This document shows, piece after piece, positions 31,641 through 38,125 of a DNA stretch of 64,000 bases. Under the pieces are notes generated by a model. That model did no database searches and was not told the origin of the DNA. It saw only the letters and a list, made by a program, of their open reading frames with translations. Each line of letters begins with the position of its first letter. Positions within the stretch are counted from its first letter, which is position 1. The DNA is taken from NCBI RefSeq assembly GCF_029227915.1, contig NC_079879.1, forward strand, positions 16,182,001 through 16,246,000. The letters run 5' to 3'. This DNA comes from Hydractinia symbiolongicarpus (lineage: Eukaryota; Cnidaria; Hydrozoa; Anthoathecata; Hydractiniidae). Position numbers and translations under genes: made by a program.

Positions 31641-32258
31641 ATGGCGAAACAAAGTAACACACTTTACATGAAAGAGCCTCCCACAGCATTATTCATTGGT
31701 CCTACAGGCTGTGGAAAATCTAAACGTGTTGTAAAATTATTAGAAAATGAATACTTTGATCACTTTGATTTCATCGTGATTATATGTCCAACATTAAGAT
31801 GGAATAAAACATACAGAGAACAGAAAGGGTTTTGGACTGACAGGTATGTGATTTTAATTGAGCCGGAAGGATCTTTGTATGAATCGATTAAGAAAATGGA
31901 ATTTTTCTGTGCCGGATATAAAATCTTATTTCTGATTGACGACATCATCGCGGATGAAAAATTGGACAAAAAGAGACTGCCTTTGCTCGAGCTGGCAATT
32001 AGCGGCAGACATGGAAATCATTCGGTATGGTTACTTACACAGTCATACACAGCTATACCTAAAAATTTACGACGGCAAGCTAAAATGTTATATGTGTGGT
32101 ATCCAAAAGACAGACAAGATCTCGCAACTATTCATGAAGAGAATGATGTCATTGAATCACAATCAGAGATCCAGACGGTTAAGGAAAGGCTAAAAGATGG
32201 TAAACACACACATTTAGTCATGAGAATGGAACACCCAAGAACGTATGTAATTTGCTGA
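31641..32258 (+). CDS. Genome-packaging ATPase (FtsK/HerA, A32-like)
   Basis: About 205 aa from the ATG at 31641, four bases after the capsid stop. An upstream in-frame Met inside the capsid gene is less likely. Walker A is FIGPTGCGKSKRVV and Walker B is ILFLIDDIIAD. A sensor-like WLLTQSYTAIPKNLRRQAK follows, with a conserved polar segment and arginines after it. Size and motif spacing fit the A32-type packaging ATPases of Polintons, virophages and adintoviruses, which pump DNA into the procapsid. The frame is intact. A perfect 11-bp hairpin begins 15 nt after the stop. Confidence 0.92.
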   Translation: MAKQSNTLYMKEPPTALFIGPTGCGKSKRVVKLLENEYFDHFDFIVIICPTLRWNKTYREQKGFWTDRYVILIEPEGSLYESIKKMEFFCAGYKILFLIDDIIADEKLDKKRLPLLELAISGRHGNHSVWLLTQSYTAIPKNLRRQAKMLYVWYPKDRQDLATIHEENDVIESQSEIQTVKERLKDGKHTHLVMRMEHPRTYVIC

Positions 32259-32272
32259 GCAGGTTGACGTTT

Positions 32273-32297
32273 TTTGTTACAAGACTCTTGTAACAAA
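32273..32297 (+). terminator. Hairpin after the ATPase gene
   Basis: Perfect 11-bp stem TTTGTTACAAG / CTTGTAACAAA with a 3-nt loop, 15 nt past the ATPase stop. Same pattern as the other Polinton gene-end hairpins. Confidence 0.65.
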
Positions 32298-32299
32298 GT

Positions 32300-32475
32300 C
32301 ATAAGAAGATAGCAAGCTCCTGCGCAGCAAATTTCAGCAAAACTATAAGAAGATAGCAAACTCTTGTGCAGCAAATTTCAACAAAATTTCAACAAGTCTA
32401 CAAGAAGATAGCAAACTCTTGTGCAGCAAATTACAGCAAATTACAGCACAGATACAAGAAGATATAAGAAAATTA
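32300..32475 (+). repeat. Short tandem-like repeats in the Polinton intergenic region
   Basis: Three copies of AAGAAGATAGCAA(A/G)CTC and GTGCAGCAAATT with 44-56 bp spacing, followed by ACAGATA-type remnants, just before the next gene. Non-coding, possibly regulatory. Confidence 0.7.
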
Positions 32476-32491
32476 CAACAGATATAACAAA

Positions 32492-33112
32492 ATGATAGAA
32501 TATGTCAACTTCATGCTATTAAGCATCCTGCTGAGCTTTTGCTATTTTTGCTTTAAAAAATACCTCTCCCTAATAAAAATGGCGGAAACAGGAATCGATA
32601 GTTTAATTGGACATGATATTCCCGGTGAATTTCCACCACCACCTGAAGGTGATAAAAAGCAAAAATTGCTCGAGTGTGTCTTAACCGGAAATAGCAAGCT
32701 ATACCTAGGGAAAATGTACACGGAGGAACAAATTCAAAAGTTCAAGGATGAAGAGGTAAAAAAACTTTTTAGTATCTATGAAGCTAAACTATCAGGTCAG
32801 ATGGTAAAATCCTTGGGGCAATCAATCATTCACATGTATTCTATGGGGGCTTGTGCATTCTTAGGAATAAACAATCAAGATGCCTTTAGCAATGACCTGG
32901 AAAATGACCCCTTCCTAAACTCTGCCCTTCAAAGATTCACATGCGATTTGTATTATAAATTCGGCTCATTGTTAGCACCACTCAGTGTCGGTCTTATTAC
33001 CGGGAGACATTATATCAATGGAAGAAATTTAAACACAAATAATATAAATATAGCCGATAATAAAAATGTCAGAGGAACAGACTCCCATTCAGGTGACAAC
33101 AAAGAACCCTAA
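32492..33112 (+). CDS. Conserved Polinton protein of unknown function (about 177-206 aa)
   Basis: The frame opens at 32492 with a 25-residue hydrophobic leader. The better-supported start may be the ATG at 32579 (MAETGIDSLIGHDIPGEF). Readable conserved blocks are LLECVLTGNSKLYLGKMYTE, YEAKLSGQMVKSLGQSII, ACAFLGINNQDAF and SLLAPLSVGLITGRHY. I recognise this block order from other cnidarian Polintons, without a known function. The last half is mildly hydrophobic, compatible with a membrane-associated or minor virion protein. It overlaps the next gene by 47 bp in another frame. Confidence 0.75.
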   Translation: MIEYVNFMLLSILLSFCYFCFKKYLSLIKMAETGIDSLIGHDIPGEFPPPPEGDKKQKLLECVLTGNSKLYLGKMYTEEQIQKFKDEEVKKLFSIYEAKLSGQMVKSLGQSIIHMYSMGACAFLGINNQDAFSNDLENDPFLNSALQRFTCDLYYKFGSLLAPLSVGLITGRHYINGRNLNTNNINIADNKNVRGTDSHSGDNKEP

Positions 33113-33422
33113 AAAGGTTGAAGCGGGTAAGAGGTTGGCGGAATACAACCGTAAAAAACGAGAAGAATTAAAACAAGAGTCGATAACACAGACACAAACA
33201 CACTCATCTCAAAAAGAAAGTGGAGAGGCAGATTCTACCACTAAACCAAATGAAAAGCCTATGAACTACGCTATAGGTGGAATAATAGCTCTCAGTTTAG
33301 TTGGTGGCTTTGCTTATTTTATGTATAAAAAGAAAGACCAAAATACTAAGCCAAATAGTGTACCTTCCCCTCCGCAAAAATCTAAAATACCTGTGAAAAT
33401 AAATAAACTTGAAATGGAATAA
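33066..33422 (+). CDS. Small Polinton membrane protein with basic N-terminus (118 aa)
   Basis: Begins with a Lys/Arg-rich segment (NPKKVEAGKRLAEYNRKKRE). A polar linker follows, then one clear transmembrane helix (YAIGGIIALSLVGGFAYFMY, about residues 67-86) and a basic tail. The arrangement suggests a DNA- or membrane-associated virion protein. Basic core-like proteins of this kind recur in Polintons. It overlaps the upstream gene. Confidence 0.7.
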   Translation: MSEEQTPIQVTTKNPKKVEAGKRLAEYNRKKREELKQESITQTQTHSSQKESGEADSTTKPNEKPMNYAIGGIIALSLVGGFAYFMYKKKDQNTKPNSVPSPPQKSKIPVKINKLEME

Positions 33423-33425
33423 AGG

Positions 33426-33445
33426 GATAATCTCGCGATATATAA
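33426..33445 (+). promoter_or_regulatory. TATAATC-type upstream motif
   Basis: GATAATCTCGCGATATATAA lies about 30 nt before the ATG at 33465. Similar sequences precede the genes at 36211 and 38126. A core promoter role is inferred from recurrence and position. Confidence 0.4.
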
Positions 33446-33464
33446 TCTCACAATATATAATAAC

Positions 33465-33692
33465 ATGGACAAGAAAAGTATCGTCAACGATTTATATCAC
33501 GCATCGGTCGTCTGCGTTTTCGCTATCGGCTATTTGATGCTAGGAAAAAAGGTGTTAAAAATGTCACCTCCCTCAATTCAAAAGTTTGATTTGGAAGATA
33601 CTGGAAAACTAGTTGCTATTGTTGCTGCTAGTGAAATAACAAGAGAATACTTAATTAAGAAAAAGATTTTACCTGAAAATATCAATATCTAA
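33465..33692 (+). CDS. Small Polinton membrane protein (75 aa)
   Basis: 75 aa with one N-terminal hydrophobic helix (ASVVCVFAIGYLMLG) and an amphipathic C-terminal region with VAIVAASEITREYLIKK. Ends two bases before the next start codon. Conserved position in cnidarian Polintons; function unknown. Confidence 0.65.
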   Translation: MDKKSIVNDLYHASVVCVFAIGYLMLGKKVLKMSPPSIQKFDLEDTGKLVAIVAASEITREYLIKKKILPENINI

Positions 33693-33694
33693 AT

Positions 33695-34101
33695 ATGGCT
33701 TCAATTGCAATGATGTTGGGAGGTGCTTTAGCTAACGCTTTAGCTTTCACAGGATCAAGCTATCTCTTTTCAAGGTTATCCAAAGACAGAATCGATAAGG
33801 AAAAAAAGCGACATGATTTAGCAGTTGAACAATTACAAAAAGCCCAGGTTTTATGGCAACAAAAAAGACAAGAGAAAATAGACTTTATCAATAAGCAGCT
33901 CAGACCAGCAAATTCATAGAATTAAACGATGCAATGCGCGAATATAGCAAAGTGTTTGGAGATAAACTTGAACCTTTACCACAGGAGCCTGCATTGAGCG
34001 ACTTTTATACACCGAGTCGGGATCAACATGAAAGGAAATTGGCATTTATTACTTTGAGTATGATCGGAATTGGTGGAATTGTGTGGTATTTTGAAAGATA
34101 A
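33695..34101 (+). pseudogene. Polinton accessory protein, frameshifted
   Basis: The first frame (33695-33919, 74 aa) has an N-terminal small-residue membrane segment and a charged coiled coil (KKRHDLAVEQLQKAQ). It stops at TAG 33917. A second open stretch in the -1 frame (33895-34101) continues with ELNDAMREYSKVFG, ALSDFYTPSRDQHE and a terminal membrane helix ending VWYFER. The combined length (about 135 aa) and domain order look like one protein, and I recall an uninterrupted version in related Polintons. A one-base indel around 33900-33917 is the simplest explanation. No canonical -1 slippery heptamer is seen at the overlap. Confidence 0.6.
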
Positions 34102-34118
34102 ACATGGGGAGCAAAAAC

Positions 34119-34143
34119 TATGTTACATGCATCATGTAACATA
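34119..34143. terminator. Hairpin between convergent Polinton genes
   Basis: Perfect 11-bp stem TATGTTACATG / CATGTAACATA, 3-nt loop, 18 nt after the plus-strand stop at 34101 and 34 nt from the end of the convergent minus-strand gene. Could serve both. Confidence 0.6.
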
Positions 34144-34176
34144 TAAGCTGTAAGAGCATTAACGCTTTGTCATGAG

Positions 34177-34854
34177 TTAGGTGTATATCAGACCTCCGAT
34201 TCCAACTACCAAAGCCCACAGGTTTTGACTCAACCAACCCACTACTTCTTTCGCTCGATTGAGTATCCATGACACGATGGATCCTAATATGCCCGGTAGA
34301 GCCGCAGCGGCCTTACCTGCCAGCCGCCCCAAGAGGGACCCCAACGCCTCCAACTTGTTTTTTATCCATTCCTTTGCACCGTCCTTTTTATCATCACCTT
34401 TGTCAGGATTTTGTGAGTGACCGGCGGATGACCCCCCACCTCCAGGTAGCAAAGCTTCCACAAGCACACCAATAGCCATGCCAAATGCCGTTAGCACGCT
34501 GACAACAGTGATACCTTGTTCACGGAATAGTGTTCGTATCTTTTCACCCAATGTAGTATCTTTGTCAAGGAGTTTAGTAATCGTCTCCTTGATGCTTGTT
34601 ATTTGACTGTTAAGTTTACCTTTGAGAATATCGATAATCTCTTGTCGACCTTTCAACTCATTTTGCAAACCTTTCAACCTTTCTTTCGCTTCATTTTGTT
34701 GTTCCTCGGTCATATTTGGTGTGTTTTCCATCTCTTCCAACTTGTTTTTTTCTCTGTCAATATGCTGTTCGAGGTAAACCTTTTTTGCAACTTCATCCTG
34801 AAGACTTCCTCGTATGTTTCTCAATGATCTATCCAATCCTAGCAATTCACGCAT
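34177..34854 (-). CDS. Polinton coiled-coil/membrane protein, C-terminal part
   Basis: 225 aa: an N-terminal long coiled coil (about residues 10-90). Then LGEKIRTLFREQGITVVSVL enters a membrane helix (LTAFGMAIGVLVEALLPG). A Gly/Lys-rich linker follows, and a second hydrophobic block AAAALPGILGSIVSWILNRA precedes VVGWLSQNLWALVVGIGG. This looks like a membrane-active virion protein (compare penetration or fusion-type roles), which is inference only. The preceding minus-strand frame (35444-34839) overlaps its start by 16 bp in another frame. I believe they form one protein in relatives, so a frameshift probably separates them here. The Met at 34854 would still give a free-standing product. Confidence 0.65.
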   Translation of the reverse strand: MRELLGLDRSLRNIRGSLQDEVAKKVYLEQHIDREKNKLEEMENTPNMTEEQQNEAKERLKGLQNELKGRQEIIDILKGKLNSQITSIKETITKLLDKDTTLGEKIRTLFREQGITVVSVLTAFGMAIGVLVEALLPGGGGSSAGHSQNPDKGDDKKDGAKEWIKNKLEALGSLLGRLAGKAAAALPGILGSIVSWILNRAKEVVGWLSQNLWALVVGIGGLIYT

Positions 34855-35444
34855 AGGATATATAGATCACCGGTCTGGGTTGCTTCATGGTCTACAGATT
34901 GTTGTTTGACCAATGAAATTAAATCTTCCGTACTGTTTACCACATTCCCAGACATAGCTTCTAATTCTACATCACTTGCTGTTGTTATTTTAGATGATGA
35001 GGGTAGTTCTTCTTGTATTTTGTTTAGCTTAGCTGCTTGTCGTGCAGACAACTTATTCTTAGGTATATCAAACCCTAAATTACGCAGCCTTATCTTGCCT
35101 AATATATCTCCTATAGTACCAGTAGCCCTTAGTCTTCCATTGTTTGTCAATGGTTTGTTACTGTTTTTATAGTATAGTTCACCATCTCTAATTTCAAACA
35201 GGTCGGTATATAACACCTCAGGTTTTGGTTGAAATCTTTCAGATAATCTATCATACAGCCCTTCAACTATTTCCTGCAAAACTCTAGTAATCTGACTGAG
35301 ACCTCCGAATGATGTTTCTTTTTCACCTGATGTATGTACTTGTACGCCTGTACGGTCTCCAGTGGGTATGAGAGGAAGCGTCTCATCTGTTGTCTCATCT
35401 GGCCTCCCATGGTCTCCAAAAGGGTCAATGTCAATGTCCGTCAT
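34839..35444 (-). CDS. Polinton protein, N-terminal part of the coiled-coil protein
   Basis: 201 aa, acidic start (MTDIDIDPFGDHGRPDET), then a conserved-looking LYTDLFEIRDGELYYKNSN and IRLRNLGFDIPKNKLSARQA region. It ends LYILCVNC, where the frame runs out. The natural continuation (MRELLGLDRSLRN) lies in the next frame. Divergent from the gene at 35507, with a 62-bp shared promoter region. Function unknown. Probably the N-terminal half of a ~425-aa protein. Confidence 0.6.
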   Translation of the reverse strand: MTDIDIDPFGDHGRPDETTDETLPLIPTGDRTGVQVHTSGEKETSFGGLSQITRVLQEIVEGLYDRLSERFQPKPEVLYTDLFEIRDGELYYKNSNKPLTNNGRLRATGTIGDILGKIRLRNLGFDIPKNKLSARQAAKLNKIQEELPSSSKITTASDVELEAMSGNVVNSTEDLISLVKQQSVDHEATQTGDLYILCVNC

Positions 35445-35506
35445 TTTACTTATTTAGAGGGTAGTTTTTCTCTTTTTTAATAAGATAATTTCTCTCTAAA
35501 ATAAAA

Positions 35507-36106
35507 ATGAGTTTTAAGATTTATCCAAAGTTACCCACTGCTCCTGAGTATTCGAGTGAGCAAGACAAGTTTAACACAAGTATAGTGAATTCTCAAGTTG
35601 GGGAGTTGATAAAATTAAAAAACAAATTCAACACCAAGTATGAGAAATACAACAAAGCGCTAGACCGATTAGTGCTTTTAAATGCCGGTGCGGGCGCTTT
35701 AACCATTGCCTCTGGTATTGGTTCAATAGCAACAGGCGCTACTCTTATTGGAATTCCCGTTTCCGTAGGATTAGCTGGCGTGGCCCTATCCGGCTCTATT
35801 TCCACTAGCATTATCACAGTGTTGATTAAAAAATATCAAAAGAAACTCGACAAAGCCATGAAATTATATGATGTTGTAACATCTGCGATTGCCGTGTTTG
35901 AAACCGCTATCTCACAAGCATTGAATGACGGAAAGATTAGCCACAAAGAATTTCAAGCTTTAGGTGGTATATACTACGAAGCTCTGGAAAAGATGACCAG
36001 AACAGATAGAAAGATGGAGAGTGAAACACGCAGTCAGTTTGAGAAAAGTTTAATGGTGGAAATTCAAAATCTAAAAAAGACGTTAAATCCAGAACAAAGT
36101 TCGTAA
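35507..36106 (+). CDS. Polinton membrane-hairpin protein (199 aa)
   Basis: Intact frame. N-terminal polar and helical region, then a long Gly/Ala/Ser-rich hydrophobic hairpin (LNAGAGALTIASGIGSIATG ... SVGLAGVALSGS, residues about 58-105). A helical C-terminus contains an EF-like ISHKEFQALGGIYYEAL stretch. No enzymatic motif. Recurs in cnidarian Polintons; likely a virion or membrane protein. Transcribed divergently from 35444. Confidence 0.7.
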   Translation: MSFKIYPKLPTAPEYSSEQDKFNTSIVNSQVGELIKLKNKFNTKYEKYNKALDRLVLLNAGAGALTIASGIGSIATGATLIGIPVSVGLAGVALSGSISTSIITVLIKKYQKKLDKAMKLYDVVTSAIAVFETAISQALNDGKISHKEFQALGGIYYEALEKMTRTDRKMESETRSQFEKSLMVEIQNLKKTLNPEQSS

Positions 36107-36177
36107 TGTGTGCCTGTGTACCATTCATATATTTCATGTGCCATTTGAAAAATTGATATTTGAAAGTGGTATAAAGA

Positions 36178-36198
36178 GATATAATCGCGTATATATAA
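36178..36198 (+). promoter_or_regulatory. TATAATC-type upstream motif
   Basis: GATATAATCGCGTATATATA, about 30 nt before the ATG at 36211 and closely similar to the motif before 33465. Confidence 0.45.
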
Positions 36199-36210
36199 CC
36201 GAAACAAACA

Positions 36211-36561
36211 ATGGAATTTCCAACAGCTGAAACATTTGAGCAAAACATGGAACGATTTGTTCCAATCATGAAGTGGAGAGAGCTACCTGAAAACGTGATT
36301 TACCTTGTTAAATCTGTGGGTGAGATAGCCACGTCCGTGTCCAAAGCTGGTTCTGGAACAGCTATGTATGCAGAGCTCCGAGACATAAACGGAAGTATAT
36401 ATAAGACGTGGTTGCCCTCAAAACTTTGCGTTGAATTAAAGGATTATAGTTGGGACTCTAGGGAAGCCTTTGTCAGATCAGAAGGTCTCAAGCATTCTCA
36501 AAAGAATCATGAAAGACAGTTTTTTAATTATGACATTATGTGGCGCGATCCTCGGCATTAA
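36211..36561 (+). CDS. Small conserved Polinton protein (116 aa)
   Basis: 116 aa, mixed alpha/beta. NVIYLVKSVGEI begins a strand, TAMYAELRDINGSIYKTWLP follows, then SKLCVELKDY and a basic tail with HERQFFNYDIMWRDP. The pattern suggests a small beta-barrel (OB-like) protein, possibly binding single-stranded DNA, but this is only a guess from strand pattern. Converges on the integrase gene with a hairpin between. Confidence 0.65.
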   Translation: MEFPTAETFEQNMERFVPIMKWRELPENVIYLVKSVGEIATSVSKAGSGTAMYAELRDINGSIYKTWLPSKLCVELKDYSWDSREAFVRSEGLKHSQKNHERQFFNYDIMWRDPRH

Positions 36562-36586
36562 ACCCTGCGTGATCCTCGGCACAATC

Positions 36587-36611
36587 ATCCTTACTTGTTT
36601 CTAGTAAGGAT
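36587..36611. terminator. Hairpin between convergent Polinton genes
   Basis: Perfect 9-bp stem ATCCTTACT / AGTAAGGAT with a 7-nt loop, 26 nt past the stop at 36561 and 26 nt beyond the inferred integrase end at 36637. Confidence 0.6.
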
Positions 36612-36636
36612 ACTTTTTATGCATCACACCCCCTTT

Positions 36637-37610
36637 TCACCAACCTTGCACATAATCAGGAGGTAATTCTGTATCTTCAGGTATTAACATCAATTCTTCT
36701 TTTACAAAAGCTCGTCTAGGTCCATCTTGAACATAGTACATTACACGGTTACCTGGTTGCGCTATTACATCACGCAATCTATATGTGTTTTTTGACCATA
36801 TTCTATAGGTTGCCCATAATCATGCTCTTCACCCGGTTGTAGTAAATATCTATACAAGCCATCTTTAGGTAATTCTACTTCAGGTGGATAATTCTCTCGT
36901 TTAGCAAGAGGCACCTCTTTCATTTTAATAGCCTCTTTTGGTTTCATACCAATCATCTGCGTCTTTGTATCGTTTAATCTATCAATCAGTTTATACAAAT
37001 GCTTAACCCATGTAGATGATACCTTTTCCGAATCATTCAGTTCTTGAGCATCTTGTATTTTGAATAAATTTTCGGCAAGTATCTTGTTCAACGCCTCAAC
37101 AAAAGCTGTGTGTGTATGCTTATATTTTGTAGTCGCTCTTTTAATTTCAACCTTATGCTTCTCCAACACTTTTGATACATCTGCCTTGATTTCTGAACCG
37201 TTATCACATTGGAAAGTTTTCGGATAAGTTAATGGTCCAGCCTTGTAGATGTCTTCAATCATAGCGGCAACCTCTTTGGCTTTCTTAGTCCTCAAAGGTC
37301 GGGCTACTTTGTATCTGGAAGCAGCATCGATTCCTGACAAAATGTACTTATGTTTATTCCCATACAATATGTCACCAGGCATGTACAATAAATCGAATTG
37401 ATGTAAATCATTAGGAGTAGTCACATTATAATGAGGTTTTTCAACATGTTTTGGAGCAGGTAAATGTACTTGCCAAAATGCTTGTTTTGATAGCCACTTC
37501 TTAATCTCCTTTAGCTTGAAACCAAATCCTCTTAAATTTTGAACAGCCTTTTGTCCTTTCCATAAATTTTGAGGTTGATAGTAAATCTCTTGAAGTTTAG
37601 AGTTTGACAT
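36637..37610 (-). pseudogene. INT: Polinton retroviral-type integrase, C-terminus frameshifted
   Basis: The main frame (37610-36765, 281 aa) contains the rve core with DDE residues: D in HQFDLLYMPGD, D in TFQCDNGSE, and E in HTAFVEALNKI about 36 residues later. An N-terminal helical region precedes the core. The frame stops at 36765. The C-terminal SH3/chromodomain-like end continues in another frame to a TGA at 36637 (RLRDVIAQPGNRVMYYVQDG, then DTELPPDYVQGW). The shift maps near a run of six A (minus strand) around 36789-36794. The catalytic core is intact, but the DNA-binding end is lost from the main product. In Polintons this enzyme integrates the element. The next gene upstream is divergent. 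Confidence 0.88.
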
Positions 37611-37712
37611 TTTTTTTATTTATGCACACCTTTATTTAGCTCATTTTTGTTATGATGTAGCACGACAAAGGTGCCTTAAACGTATTTTATTGATTATATA
37701 TAAGGAATAAAG

Positions 37713-38012
37713 ATGGCTAATAAACCCGAATTTCACCGCGATACTCTCGTATCAAACTATAAATCACTGAAAGTAAAGGCGCTACGAAAATTATGTGCGT
37801 CACGAAAAATAAAATATATTTCCCTAATGACTAAAGCTAAGTTGATTGATGTGCTTGAAAAGAATGATAAGGATCTATTTTATATTGTTGATCCTGATAC
37901 TCAACAAGCTTGGATTAAATACATCTCAACCTGGATTCAAAACAACAGAGAGAGATATCTCAACTCTCAAAAACGTTATAATGGGAAGAGGGCTTCCAAA
38001 AAGATGAAATGA
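37713..38012 (+). CDS. SAP-like small DNA-binding protein (99 aa)
   Basis: 99 aa, very basic. LKVKALRKLCASRKIKYISL followed by MTKAKLIDVLEKND forms a helix-turn-helix of the SAP type (L-x-x-L...K...L-I-x-x-L). The C-terminus is Lys/Arg/Asn-rich. Probably binds element DNA. A hairpin lies 16 nt after the stop. Confidence 0.65.
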   Translation: MANKPEFHRDTLVSNYKSLKVKALRKLCASRKIKYISLMTKAKLIDVLEKNDKDLFYIVDPDTQQAWIKYISTWIQNNRERYLNSQKRYNGKRASKKMK

Positions 38013-38027
38013 AATTGACCTCACTTG

Positions 38028-38052
38028 TTTGTTACTTAATGCGAGTAACAAA
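38028..38052 (+). terminator. Hairpin after the SAP-like gene
   Basis: Perfect 9-bp stem TTTGTTACT / AGTAACAAA with a 7-nt loop, 16 nt past the stop. Shares the GTTAC/GTAAC core with the hairpins at 32273 and 34119. Confidence 0.65.
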
Positions 38053-38086
38053 TCCGATGGTGGAAAAGTGAAAAAGATCTTAAAGA

Positions 38087-38107
38087 GTTATAATCGTAAT
38101 AATATAT
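38087..38107 (+). promoter_or_regulatory. TATAATC-type upstream motif
   Basis: GTTATAATCGTAATAATATA, about 35 nt before the ATG at 38126; third occurrence of the TATAATC motif in this element. Confidence 0.4.
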
Positions 38108-38125
38108 CATAAACATATCACCAGC

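Noticed and set aside
33895-33919. Programmed -1 frameshift in the Polinton accessory gene
   Set aside because: No X_XXY_YYZ slippery heptamer or strong downstream structure; a simple indel is more economical.
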